Below are positions 24,182-32,369 of a stretch of 44,789 nt of DNA, one piece after another. This DNA comes from Acidimicrobiia bacterium (GTDB lineage: Bacteria > Actinomycetota > Acidimicrobiia > Spongiisociales > ZC4RG35), in NCBI GenBank assembly GCA_026989215.1, contig JALSJV010000298.1, forward strand, positions 1 through 44,789. Direction: 5' to 3'. The translations under genes were made by a program, and so were the position numbers. Every line of letters starts with the position of its first letter. Position 1 is the stretch's first letter. The notes under the pieces were generated by a model, which was not told where the DNA came from, did not search any database, and saw only the letters and a list, made by a program, of their open reading frames with translations.

Positions 24182-24861
24182 GCATCCCCTTCTACGTCGC
24201 ACCGGAACAGCTCGTCCGCGACAAGGCGGAGTTCGCACGCAAGGGGATCGCCCGGGGCCGGTCGATCCTCGCCATCGAGTACGACCGGGGGGTGTTGCTC
24301 ATCGCCGAGAACCCCTCCTCGGCCCTCCACAAGATCAGCGAGATGTACGACCGGATCGCCTTCGCCGGCGTCGGGAAGTACAACGAATTCGAGACCCTCC
24401 GCAAGGCGGGGATTCGTCAGGCCGACCTGATGGGATACCTGTACAGCCGCAGCGACGTCACCGCGCAGGGGATCGCCACGGCGTTCTCGCAGACGCTCGG
24501 CTCGATCTTCAGCCACGAGATGAAGCCGTACGAAGTGGAGGTGCTCATCTGTGAGGTGGGTGCCGACGGGGAGCCGAACCGGCTCTTCAAGGTGTCCTAC
24601 GACGGGACGCTGTTCGACGAACGGCGGTTCTGCGCCATCGGAGGCAAGGCCGAGGCGCTGGCCGACGCCGTCCGGGAGGGTTTCCGAGACGACATGGACC
24701 TTCCCGCGGCGATCCGTCTGGCGGTGCAGGCCTTCCGGGCTGCGGAAGAACGCGAACCCGAAGGCTGGGAGGCGGCGGTGCTCGACCTGTCGAACGGGCG
24801 ACGGGCCTTCCGTCGGCTGGGGGAGTCCGAGATCACCGCGGCCATCGAGGGCGGGGACTGA
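24178..24861 (+). CDS. prcA: 20S proteasome alpha subunit
   Basis: 227 aa from a GTG overlapping the prcB stop; the track hides it inside a long shadow frame. [25 protein letters not shown] is the actinobacterial PrcA N-terminus that forms the gate, and [33 protein letters not shown] follows the family. It forms the outer ring that binds the GQYL tail of ARC. A stem-loop overlaps its stop codon. Confidence 0.97.
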   Translation: MSIPFYVAPEQLVRDKAEFARKGIARGRSILAIEYDRGVLLIAENPSSALHKISEMYDRIAFAGVGKYNEFETLRKAGIRQADLMGYLYSRSDVTAQGIATAFSQTLGSIFSHEMKPYEVEVLICEVGADGEPNRLFKVSYDGTLFDERRFCAIGGKAEALADAVREGFRDDMDLPAAIRLAVQAFRAAEEREPEGWEAAVLDLSNGRRAFRRLGESEITAAIEGGD

Positions 24862-24874
24862 AGAACTTCGGTCC
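24855..24874 (+). terminator. Stem-loop at the prcA stop
   Basis: GGACTGAA-GAAC-TTCGGTCC forms an 8-bp stem (one G-U) with a 4-nt loop, overlapping the prcA TGA. There is no U-tract. It could weaken read-through into pafA or stabilise the upstream mRNA end. Confidence 0.4.
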
Positions 24875-24892
24875 ACAAGCGCCGGGCCCGGG

Positions 24893-24898
24893 TACGCT
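24893..24898 (+). promoter_or_regulatory. -10 box TACGCT for pafA
   Basis: TACGCT, six bases, then the GTG start codon. The spacing predicts transcription starting at the GTG itself (leaderless). Confidence 0.5.
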
Positions 24899-24904
24899 GA
24901 CCGA

Positions 24905-26260
24905 GTGGACCGGCGGATCTTCGGCCTCGAGAACGAGTACGGCGTCACCTGCACGCTGCGGGGGCAGCGGCGCCTCAGCCCGGATGAGGTCGCGCGCTAC
25001 CTGTTCCGGCGGGTGGTGAGCTGGGGGCGGTCGTCGAACGTGTTCCTGGAGAACGGCGCCCGCCTCTACCTCGACGTGGGCAGCCATCCCGAGTACGCCA
25101 CCCCGGAATGCGATCGGCTCGTCGACGTCGTCGCCCACGACAAGGCGGGGGAGCTGATCCTGGAGAGTCTCGTGCACTCCGCCGAGCAGCGGTTGGAGGA
25201 GGAGGGCATCCGAGGGGAGATCTACCTCTTCAAGAACAACACCGACTCGGCGGGGAACTCCTACGGCTGCCACGAGAACTACCTGGTGCCGCGCCACAAG
25301 GACTTTCATCGGACCGTCGACGTGCTCATCCCCTTCCTCGTCACCCGGCAGATCTTCCTCGGGGCGGGCAAGCTGCTCCAGACCCCACGGGGCACCAGCT
25401 ACTCCATCTCCCAGCGGGCGGAGCACATCTGGGAGGGTGTGTCCTCGGCGACGACCCGGAGCCGTCCGATCATCAACACCCGGGACGAGCCCCACGCCGA
25501 CGCCGAACGGTACCGGCGGCTGCACGTGATCGCCGGGGATTCGAACATGAGCGAATACGCCACGTTCGTGAAGGTCGGGACCGTCGTCGCCCTGCTGCAG
25601 ATGATCGAGCGGGACGTCGTGTTCCGGGATCTGACCCTCGAGAACCCGATCCGCGCCATCCGGGAGATCTCCCACGACATGACCTGTCGCAAGAAGGTCC
25701 GACTCGCCAACGGACGAGAGCTCTCCGCCCTCGACATCCAATGGGAGTACCTGGAACGGGCGCTCCGGTTCGCTCGCAGCCCGGGGTTCCCGCCGGAGAT
25801 CGAGGAGGCGATCCACCGGTGGGAACATCTCCTCACCGGCCTCGAGAAGGACCCGCTCTCCCTGGACCGGGAGGTGGATTGGGTGATCAAGCTTCGGTTG
25901 CTCGAACGGTACCGCCAGAAGCGTGGCCTCCCCATGTCCGATGCCCGCCTGGCCATGCTCGACCTGGCGTACCACGACGTGAGCCGCTCCCGGGGGCTCT
26001 ACAACCTCCTCGCCCGGGAGGGCATGGTGGACCGGGTCGTCTCCGACGACGACGTGGGCCGGGCCGTCGTCGAGCCGCCCCAGACCACCCGCGCCCGCCT
26101 GCGGGGGGCGTTCATCCGGGCGGCGAAGGCGAAGAAACGGGACTTCACGGTGGACTGGGTGCATCTCAAACTGAACGACCAGGCCCAGCGCACCGTCCTG
26201 TGCAAGGACCCCTTCAAGGCGTTCGACGAGCGGGTGGATCGTCTCATCGAGACCCTCTGA
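24905..26260 (+). CDS. pafA: Pup ligase PafA
   Basis: 451 aa, paralogue of Dop. The N-terminus [16 protein letters not shown] has the ATP/Mg-binding glutamates (E9, E11); [40 protein letters not shown] and [11 protein letters not shown] are further motifs. It phosphorylates the Pup C-terminal Glu and joins it to a target Lys. The start is a GTG 6 nt after a TACGCT box, consistent with a leaderless mRNA. It is separated from prcA by a hairpin and so is probably its own unit. Confidence 0.97.
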   Translation: MDRRIFGLENEYGVTCTLRGQRRLSPDEVARYLFRRVVSWGRSSNVFLENGARLYLDVGSHPEYATPECDRLVDVVAHDKAGELILESLVHSAEQRLEEEGIRGEIYLFKNNTDSAGNSYGCHENYLVPRHKDFHRTVDVLIPFLVTRQIFLGAGKLLQTPRGTSYSISQRAEHIWEGVSSATTRSRPIINTRDEPHADAERYRRLHVIAGDSNMSEYATFVKVGTVVALLQMIERDVVFRDLTLENPIRAIREISHDMTCRKKVRLANGRELSALDIQWEYLERALRFARSPGFPPEIEEAIHRWEHLLTGLEKDPLSLDREVDWVIKLRLLERYRQKRGLPMSDARLAMLDLAYHDVSRSRGLYNLLAREGMVDRVVSDDDVGRAVVEPPQTTRARLRGAFIRAAKAKKRDFTVDWVHLKLNDQAQRTVLCKDPFKAFDERVDRLIETL

Positions 26261-26275
26261 GGGGTGCTTCACCCC
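26261..26275 (+). terminator. Stem-loop after pafA
   Basis: GGGGTG-CTT-CACCCC, a perfect 6-bp stem right after the pafA stop, with no U-tract. TTCACC inside it (26268-26273) could also be the -35 of pafB at 17-bp spacing, so it may be a terminator, an operator, or both. Confidence 0.45.
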
Positions 26276-26290
26276 GGGGCTCGAGCGCCG

Positions 26291-26296
26291 TACAGT
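26291..26296 (+). promoter_or_regulatory. Promoter of pafB-pafC (-10 TACAGT)
   Basis: TACAGT lies 6 nt before the GTG at 26303. TTCACC, 17 bp upstream, matches TTGACA at 4 of 6 positions. Confidence 0.5.
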
Positions 26297-26302
26297 CCTG
26301 GT

Positions 26303-27217
26303 GTGCGCAAAGTCATCGAGCGGGTGCTCAACCTGTTGGCCTTCCTGCTGACCGTGGGACGGCCGGTCACCGCCGACGAGATCCGCCAGACCGTGGCCGG
26401 TTACGGCAGCTCCGGCGACGAGGCGTTCCGGCGGATGTTCGAGCGGGACAAGGACCTCCTCCGTCGCCTCGGCATCCCCCTCCGGATGGAGGCGACCGAC
26501 GCCTGGTCGGTGGAGTACGGCTACGTGGTGCCGCCCGAGGAGTATCGGATGGAGGATCCGGGACTGACCGACGAGGAACGGGCCGCGCTCTGGCTCGCTG
26601 CCCGCGTCGTGCGAGTCGGGGGTGGCCCGGTGGTCTCGTCGGCGGTGCTCAAGCTCGGCGGGGCGAGGCTCGGCGACGACGTCGAACCGATCGCGGCCGA
26701 CCTCGGTGCCGACGCCGAGACCCTGGGGGCGCTGTTCCAGGCGGTGACGGAGCGGCGGATCGTCGAGTTCGACTACCGGGGGCGGCGACGTCGTGTGCAT
26801 CCCCACGGGCTCGGGCATCGGCGGGGGCACTGGTACCTCGTCGGGACCGAGGGCGGGGCGCCGCGGACCTATCGGATCGATCGGACCTCGGGGGTGGTGG
26901 TCGGGGACGAGGCGGATGCCTTCGAGCCCGATCCGGAGGTGAACCTCGAGCGTGCTCTCCGACCCCAGCCGTGGGAGGCGGGCGCCGAGCCCCCGGTGAA
27001 GGCCCGGGTACGGTTCGATCCCGAGGTGGCGTGGTGGGCGGCCCGTCGCCTCGACGACGTCACCTTCTCACCCGGCCAACCCCTCGAGGTCGAGCTGGAG
27101 GTCTCGAATCCGGACGCCTTCATCGGTTGGGTGCTGACCTTCGGTCCCCGAGCCCGACTGCTCTCGCCACCCGAGTTGGTGCACCGCCTCGTCGAACGGG
27201 TACGGGGGGTGGCGTGA
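26303..27217 (+). CDS. pafB: WYL-domain regulator PafB
   Basis: 304 aa. An N-terminal winged helix (VIERVLNLLAFLLTVGRPVTADEIRQ), then a WYL domain (about 145-205: IVEFDYRG...RRVHPHGL...WYLVG...RTYRIDR) and a C-terminal WCX extension. In mycobacteria PafB with PafC activates most of the LexA/RecA-independent DNA-damage response, probably sensing single-stranded DNA through WYL. The GTG start sits 6 nt after TACAGT. It overlaps pafC by 4 bp; both would be made together as a heterodimer. Confidence 0.93.
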   Translation: MRKVIERVLNLLAFLLTVGRPVTADEIRQTVAGYGSSGDEAFRRMFERDKDLLRRLGIPLRMEATDAWSVEYGYVVPPEEYRMEDPGLTDEERAALWLAARVVRVGGGPVVSSAVLKLGGARLGDDVEPIAADLGADAETLGALFQAVTERRIVEFDYRGRRRRVHPHGLGHRRGHWYLVGTEGGAPRTYRIDRTSGVVVGDEADAFEPDPEVNLERALRPQPWEAGAEPPVKARVRFDPEVAWWAARRLDDVTFSPGQPLEVELEVSNPDAFIGWVLTFGPRARLLSPPELVHRLVERVRGVA

Positions 27218-28155
27218 CCCGGCCATCGGATCGCACCGCCGGTCGGCTGACCCGCATCCTCGCCATGCTGCCGTGGGTGATCGCCAATCCGGGAGCCACC
27301 GTGGCCGAGGTGTGTGAGCGGTTCGGCTATCGCCAGGAAGAGCTGATCCAGGACCTGAGGCTGGTGTTCATGTGCGGACTTCCCGGGTATGGGCCCGGCG
27401 ACCTGATCGTGGCCCAGGTGGAGGGGGACCGGGTGGTCGTGGAGATGGCGGATTACTTCGCTCAGGCACCTCGCCTCACACCCGCCGAGGCCCTGGCCCT
27501 GCTCTCGGCGGGGCTCGCCCTGCTCGGCGCAGGCCAGGCCTCGGACGCCCTCGAGAGCGCCGTCGCCAAGCTCAGCCGGGTACTCGTCCCCGACGGAGAG
27601 GAGTTGCTGGCGGTCGACCTGGACGCCGAGCCGGAGTTGGTGGCCGAGCTGCGGCGCGCGGCGCTCGAAGGTCGGGTGGTCACCATCGACTACGTCTCCC
27701 TCGGGCGGAACCGGGAGACGGTCCGCCGGGTCGAGCCCTGGTTGGTCTTCTCGTCCCTGGGGAACTGGTACCTGTTCGGACACGACCATCTCAGCGGGGA
27801 GGAGCGGGTGTTCAGGGTCGACCGGATCCGCACGCTCGAGATCTCCGACGAACGGTTCGAACCGCCGAGAGAGGTCCCCGAGCCGCAGATTCGGTACGTC
27901 CCCTCCGACGACGACGTCCAATGCGTCATCGATCTGGGCCCACGGGCCCGGTGGGTGATCGATTACTACCCGGTGGAGATCCTCTCCGAAGACGGAGACG
28001 CCGTCCGCGTACGGTTCTCCAGCACCGACCCGTCCGTCCCCGCCGGGCTCCTGCTCCGGCTCGGTGCCGACGCGGTGCTGGTCGAAGGCGACGAGGTCGC
28101 CGAGGCGCTCGCTCGGCTCCGCGAGGAGGTCCTGGCCCTCTACCAGGACCGCTGA
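27214..28155 (+). CDS. pafC: WYL-domain regulator PafC
   Basis: 313 aa from a GTG overlapping the pafB stop; the track shows it only as the end of a 1015-aa shadow frame. The N-terminus (TRILAMLPWVIANPGATVAEVCERF) is the winged helix, the WYL domain is about 145-210 (VTIDYVSLGRNRETVRRVEPWLVF..GNWYLFGHD...RVFRVDRI) and a WCX domain follows. Partner of PafB in DNA-damage gene activation. A 6-bp hairpin lies just behind the stop. Confidence 0.93.
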   Translation: MTRPSDRTAGRLTRILAMLPWVIANPGATVAEVCERFGYRQEELIQDLRLVFMCGLPGYGPGDLIVAQVEGDRVVVEMADYFAQAPRLTPAEALALLSAGLALLGAGQASDALESAVAKLSRVLVPDGEELLAVDLDAEPELVAELRRAALEGRVVTIDYVSLGRNRETVRRVEPWLVFSSLGNWYLFGHDHLSGEERVFRVDRIRTLEISDERFEPPREVPEPQIRYVPSDDDVQCVIDLGPRARWVIDYYPVEILSEDGDAVRVRFSSTDPSVPAGLLLRLGADAVLVEGDEVAEALARLREEVLALYQDR

Positions 28156-28158
28156 CGA

Positions 28159-28174
28159 TGGGTCGGCGGACCCA
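28159..28174 (+). terminator. Stem-loop after pafC
   Basis: TGGGTC-GGCG-GACCCA, a perfect 6-bp stem 4 nt after the pafC stop, followed by AAGATC and no U-tract. A candidate end for the pafBC mRNA. Confidence 0.4.
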
Positions 28175-28259
28175 AAGATCCCGGTTTCCTGGATTCGGTT
28201 CTTCAGTTCTGGAGCCCTCCGGCCGATAGGTGATCTGGAAGCGGAAGTGCGGAGCGGAC

Positions 28260-28550
28260 ATGACCACCATCAAGACCACATGCAGTCGGTGCGGCGACGT
28301 GGAGCTCACGCCCCATGACCTCGCCCTCGAGCTCGACCCCGGCGAGGATCGCGGAACCTACCGGTTCACCTGCCCGTCGTGCGGTGAGATCGAGCGGCGG
28401 CCCGCCAACGCCCGGGTCGTGAGCGTGCTGCTCGCCACCGGCGTCGTCTACGAGATCGTCCGCACCGACCCCATCACCGAAGACGAGATCGAGAGTTTCG
28501 TCTCCGCGCTCAACACCGAGCCCAACCCCTTCCGTCTGCTCACCCACTGA
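28260..28550 (+). CDS. Small zinc-ribbon protein of unknown function
   Basis: 96 aa from the ATG at 28260, with GGAG five bases before it. CSRCGD and CPSCGE (two CxxC pairs about 27 residues apart) form a likely zinc ribbon; the rest is a short alpha/beta region ending FRLLTH. It has its own intergenic space between pafC and tatA. No catalytic motif is visible. A structural or nucleic-acid-binding role is possible, but none is shown. Confidence 0.7.
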   Translation: MTTIKTTCSRCGDVELTPHDLALELDPGEDRGTYRFTCPSCGEIERRPANARVVSVLLATGVVYEIVRTDPITEDEIESFVSALNTEPNPFRLLTH

Positions 28551-28554
28551 GCTC

Positions 28555-28630
28555 CGGCGACGCCCCGCCGGGATGAGGCATCCAGGGCGTGTCCGAGAGG
28601 ATGCGGCCTCGTCCCGCCGGGGCGCCGCCG
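28555..28630 (+). terminator. Large inverted repeat upstream of tatA (23 of 25 pairs)
   Basis: CGGCG-A-CGCCCCG-C-CGGGATGAGGC (28555-28579) pairs with GCCTCGTCCCGCCGGGGCGCCGCCG (28606-28630), leaving two mismatches (A-C and C-C) and one G-U pair around a 26-nt loop. ATCC/GGAT can pair further inside the loop. It begins 5 nt after the zinc-ribbon stop and ends 25 nt before the tatA -10. A strong terminator without U-tract, or a structured RNA, are both possible. Confidence 0.55.
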
Positions 28631-28654
28631 CGTCCGGACCGTCGTCGTTACGCC

Positions 28655-28660
28655 TACCAT
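28655..28660 (+). promoter_or_regulatory. -10 box TACCAT for tatA-tatC-helY
   Basis: TACCAT ends 9 nt before the tatA ATG. With the large hairpin upstream, this looks like the start of a new transcription unit. Confidence 0.45.
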
Positions 28661-28669
28661 TCTGGTGCG

Positions 28670-29146
28670 ATGCTCCAAGGTCCTGAGATCCTCGTCATCC
28701 TCCTCGTGGCCCTCGTCGTGTTCGGGCCCGAGCGCCTGCCCGAACTGGCGCGCAAACTGGGCCGCTGGACCAGTGAGCTCCGCCAGGCAGCCCGAGAGGT
28801 GCGGGCGGGACTCCAGGCGGAGGTCGACGCGGTGACCCAGGTCGCAGACGAGATCACCGGCCCGGTGAAGGAGGCCAAAGAGGCCCTGTCGGACGCGGCC
28901 GGGCCCGTCGCCGAGGTGAAGGACGCCCTCGACTCGGTGACGAAACCCCACCGCTGGGTCGGGCCCAAACCCCAATCCGGACCGAGTCCCGAGGATGCGA
29001 TGCGGGACCTGGAGGCGATCGAGGCAGGGCGTGCGACGACGATCGGCGAGCCCGAGACCGAGCCCACCGACGACGAACCGCCGAGCCCCGGATCGGACGA
29101 GGGAGAGGACGGCCCGGCGACCGACGGGGGTCCGGTGTCGGCATGA
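28670..29146 (+). CDS. tatA: Sec-independent translocase TatA/TatB family protein
   Basis: 158 aa. A short N-terminal transmembrane helix is followed by the hinge FGPERLP (18-24) and a long amphipathic helix (ELARKLGRWTSELRQAAREVRAGLQ), then an acidic, disordered tail. The FGPERLP hinge is closer to TatB than to TatA (which often has FG..RLPE). It forms the twin-arginine export pore or its receptor with TatC. The start codon follows the -10 TACCAT by 9 nt. The stop overlaps tatC. Confidence 0.92.
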   Translation: MLQGPEILVILLVALVVFGPERLPELARKLGRWTSELRQAAREVRAGLQAEVDAVTQVADEITGPVKEAKEALSDAAGPVAEVKDALDSVTKPHRWVGPKPQSGPSPEDAMRDLEAIEAGRATTIGEPETEPTDDEPPSPGSDEGEDGPATDGGPVSA

Positions 29147-29856
29147 CGGTGGACGAGCCGCAACCGATCCTCAGTCACCTCCAGGAGCTCCGGTGGCGGA
29201 TCGTCCGCTCGGCGGTGGCAGTCGTCGTCACGTCCCTCGTGTCCCTCATCTTCGCCGGGCGGATCAAGGACATCCTGGAGCGTCCCTACCAGGAGATCTG
29301 CCGGGACTGTGCGTTCCAGGTCCTCGGGGCGACCGAGCAGTTCTCCGTCCTGATGAAGATCGCCTTCTTCGGGGGCATCGTCCTCGCCAGCCCCTACGTT
29401 CTCTATCAGGCGTGGGCGTTCATCAGCCCCGCCCTCACCGCCAGGGAGCGCCGTTGGGCGATCCCGATCGTCTCCGCCTGCGCGGTCCTGTTCGCCCTGG
29501 GCGTCGCCTTCGGCTACTGGTCCCTGCCGCGCGGTCTCGACTTCCTCCTCAACATCTTCGAGGACGTGCGGACCGACCTGCGCCTGGTGGACTACTTCTC
29601 CTTCGCGATCCGTTTCCTCCTCGCCTTCGGACTGTCGTTCCTGTACCCGGTGTTCCTCTTCGCCGCCGCCGCGGCCGGGTTGATCACATCCGCCCAGCTC
29701 GCCCACGGCCGTCGTTGGGCCGTGCTCATCATCGTCACGGCCGCCGCCATCATCACCCCGACGGGTGATGCCCTCACGCTCACTCTGCTCTCGGTGCCCC
29801 TGTACCTCTTCTACGAGATCACGTACTGGCTGGTACGTCTGGTCCTCCACAAGTGA
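29143..29856 (+). CDS. tatC: Sec-independent translocase TatC
   Basis: 237 aa, six predicted membrane helices. SHLQELRWRIVRS at the N-terminus (with the conserved HL.ELR), FGGIVLASPYVLYQAWAFISPALTARERRW and the late GLSFLYPVFLF segment are TatC signatures. It is the receptor for folded proteins with twin-arginine signals. Overlaps with tatA and with the helicase gene on either side indicate one operon. Confidence 0.96.
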   Translation: MTVDEPQPILSHLQELRWRIVRSAVAVVVTSLVSLIFAGRIKDILERPYQEICRDCAFQVLGATEQFSVLMKIAFFGGIVLASPYVLYQAWAFISPALTARERRWAIPIVSACAVLFALGVAFGYWSLPRGLDFLLNIFEDVRTDLRLVDYFSFAIRFLLAFGLSFLYPVFLFAAAAAGLITSAQLAHGRRWAVLIIVTAAAIITPTGDALTLTLLSVPLYLFYEITYWLVRLVLHK

Positions 29857-32369
29857 GCCTCACCGACTTCTTCGCCGGTCGACCGTTCCCTCCCGACCCG
29901 TTCCAGGAACAGGCGGGGAAGGCCCTGGAGGCGGGGCGCTCGGTGGTGGTGACGGCACCGACGGGAGCGGGCAAGACACTGGTGGCAGAGGCCGCGATCC
30001 ACCTCGCCCTCTCCGCCGGACGACGAGCCTTCTACACGACGCCGATCAAGGCCCTGTCGAACCAGAAATTCGCCGACCTCGTCGCCGAGCACGGCGCCAG
30101 GACCGTGGGGCTGCTCACCGGCGACAACGTCATCAACGCCGACGCCCGCGTCGTCGTGATGACGACCGAGGTGCTCCGCAACATGATCTACGCCGATGTG
30201 TCGGCCCTCGACGAGGTGGCGGTGGTGGTGCTCGACGAGGTGCACTACCTCCAGGACCCGTTTCGGGGAGCGGTGTGGGAGGAGGTCATCATCCACGCTC
30301 CCCGGCAGGTGCGGTTCGTCTGTCTGTCGGCGACGATCGCCAACGCCGAGGAGTTCGCCGCCTGGGTGAGGGAGCGCCGCGGACCCACCGACCTCATCGT
30401 CGCCGAAGAACGCCCCGTTCCCCTGGAGAGCCTCTATCTGATGGCGGACCGGTTCGGGCCCGAGCGTCTGCTCCTGCTCCCCACCTTCGTCAAGGCCGGG
30501 AATCGTCGGCGTCCCAACCCTCGGATCGAACGTCTCCTGCAGGCCGGCGCCCGGCGTCGGTTCACCACCCCTCGGCGCCTCGAGGTGGTGGAGCGGTTGG
30601 CGGCCGACGACCTGCTGCCCGCCATCTACTTCATCTTCTCCCGCGCCGGCTGCGACGCCGCGGCGTTGCGGATCCTGGAGTCGGGGATCCGGTTGACCAC
30701 CCCGGAGCAGCGGGAGCGGGCGCGTGCCGTCGCCGAGGCTCGGACCGCGCATCTCGACGACGAAGATCTGGCTTCGCTCGGCTACGGGCGGTGGTTGGCG
30801 ACCCTCGAAGCGGGGGCGGCGGCTCACCATGCGGGGCTGATCCCGGCCTTCAAGGAGGCGGTCGAGGAGCTGTTCGCGGCCGGTGACCTTCCGGTGGTCT
30901 TCGCGACCGAGACCCTGGCGTTGGGGATCAACATGCCCGCCCGTACCGTCGTGCTGGAGAGCCTCTCCAAGTTCGACGGGACCTCCCACCAGCTCCTCGA
31001 GCCGGGCGACTACACCCAGCTCACCGGGCGGGCAGGTCGGAGGGGGATCGACGTGGTCGGATACGGCATCGTCCTCCACTCGCGTTTCGTCCCCTTCGCC
31101 CAGGTCGCCCGCATCGCGTCGGTGGGGAGCCATCCGCTGAGATCGTCGTTCCGCCCGACGTACAACATGGCGGCGAACCTGGTCGCCAACTACCCGCAGT
31201 CCGCGGCGGAGGAGGTGCTGAAGGCCTCCTTCGCCCAGTTCCAACGTCGCCAGGCCCGGGAGCGGGCCGCGCGGACCCTGGCGCGATTGGAGCGACGCCT
31301 CGAAGCGGAGCTCGCCGACGCCGCGTGCGAACGGGGTTCGGTGGAGGAGTTCGCCCGCCTCCAGGATCGACCCCGGGAGGGGGATCTGGTGGCGACCCTG
31401 CATCCGGGCGACGTCATCGACGTGCCGGGGGGTCCCCGGGCCGGGAGGTTCGTCATCCTGCGACGCCTGGCCCGAGGTGACCGCGGCCCCCGGCTCTTGG
31501 CGCTGTCCACCTCCGGGAAGACCCAGACCCTGGGTCCGAGGGAGATCGTCCCCGGCACGAGGCGGATCGGCGTCCTCGACCTCCCCCGGCCCTACCGTCG
31601 AAAGGACCGCCGACTCGAACAGGATCTGCTTCGTCGGCTCCGCAAGGTCCCCCGGCAGCCCGCCGAACGTCCGTCCCGCAGACACATCGACCATCCGGTG
31701 GCGGCGTGTCCCGACGCCGAGGCTCATCTGGGGGCGCTCCGCCGAGCGCGACGGACGGCGCGACGGATCGAGCAGCTCCGCGCCGAGCTCGAAGGCTCCG
31801 ACGGCGGCCTCGTCGGGGAGTTCCGGAGGATCGAGGCGCTGCTGACCGCCTGGGGGTACCTGGAAGGCTGGTCGCTGACGGAACGAGGGCGACGGCTTCG
31901 GTTCGTCTACAACGAATCCGACCTCCTCGTCGCCGAGTGCTGTGAGCGCGGCCTCCTCTCGGACCTGGCGCCCGAGGAGCTGGCCGCCCTGGTGTCGGTG
32001 TTCGTGTACGAACCGCGCCGGGACGCCCCCGAGTCGGGGGAGCCCCCCACCGAGGAGGTGGCGGTCCGCTGGAGCGCCATCGAGGCCCTGTGGGAGGAGC
32101 TCACCCGCGACGAGGTCGCCCATCGACTGCCCGCCACCCGCCGCCCCGAGCCGGGCTTCATGCCTCTGGCCTTCGAGTGGGCGGCCGGGTCGTCGCTGGA
32201 GGAATTGGAGACCGGCCCCCTGGCCGCCGGGGACTTCGTCCGTGTCATGCGCCAGCTCGCCGACCTGCTCCGTCAGCTTCGAGATGCCTACCCCGACCTC
32301 GCCTCGCCGGCGCGTGCCGCGCTGGAGCAGGTGGACCGCGGGGTGGTGGCGGCCCAGGGGGTCGGATGA
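29853..32369 (+). CDS. helY: DEVH-box RNA helicase, HelY/Ski2-Mtr4-like
   Basis: 838 aa superfamily 2 helicase. Motif I APTGAGKT (35-42), TTPIKALSNQK (Ia), TTEVLRNM, DEVH (128-131), CLSATI (III), the C-terminal helicase motifs FATETLALGINMPARTVV and QLTGRAGRRGID (VI). A long C-terminal region follows, like the DSHCT part of the Ski2 family. Mycobacterial HelY sits in the same place after tatC. Its role is probably RNA processing or decay; the RNA target is unknown. GTG start overlapping the tatC stop. Confidence 0.93.
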   Translation: MSLTDFFAGRPFPPDPFQEQAGKALEAGRSVVVTAPTGAGKTLVAEAAIHLALSAGRRAFYTTPIKALSNQKFADLVAEHGARTVGLLTGDNVINADARVVVMTTEVLRNMIYADVSALDEVAVVVLDEVHYLQDPFRGAVWEEVIIHAPRQVRFVCLSATIANAEEFAAWVRERRGPTDLIVAEERPVPLESLYLMADRFGPERLLLLPTFVKAGNRRRPNPRIERLLQAGARRRFTTPRRLEVVERLAADDLLPAIYFIFSRAGCDAAALRILESGIRLTTPEQRERARAVAEARTAHLDDEDLASLGYGRWLATLEAGAAAHHAGLIPAFKEAVEELFAAGDLPVVFATETLALGINMPARTVVLESLSKFDGTSHQLLEPGDYTQLTGRAGRRGIDVVGYGIVLHSRFVPFAQVARIASVGSHPLRSSFRPTYNMAANLVANYPQSAAEEVLKASFAQFQRRQARERAARTLARLERRLEAELADAACERGSVEEFARLQDRPREGDLVATLHPGDVIDVPGGPRAGRFVILRRLARGDRGPRLLALSTSGKTQTLGPREIVPGTRRIGVLDLPRPYRRKDRRLEQDLLRRLRKVPRQPAERPSRRHIDHPVAACPDAEAHLGALRRARRTARRIEQLRAELEGSDGGLVGEFRRIEALLTAWGYLEGWSLTERGRRLRFVYNESDLLVAECCERGLLSDLAPEELAALVSVFVYEPRRDAPESGEPPTEEVAVRWSAIEALWEELTRDEVAHRLPATRRPEPGFMPLAFEWAAGSSLEELETGPLAAGDFVRVMRQLADLLRQLRDAYPDLASPARAALEQVDRGVVAAQGVG

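Noticed and set aside
25108-27213. Upstream part of the 1015-aa plus-strand ORF
   Set aside because: Only its last 313 codons (PafC) have sensible composition; the rest is an out-of-frame shadow of pafA and pafB.
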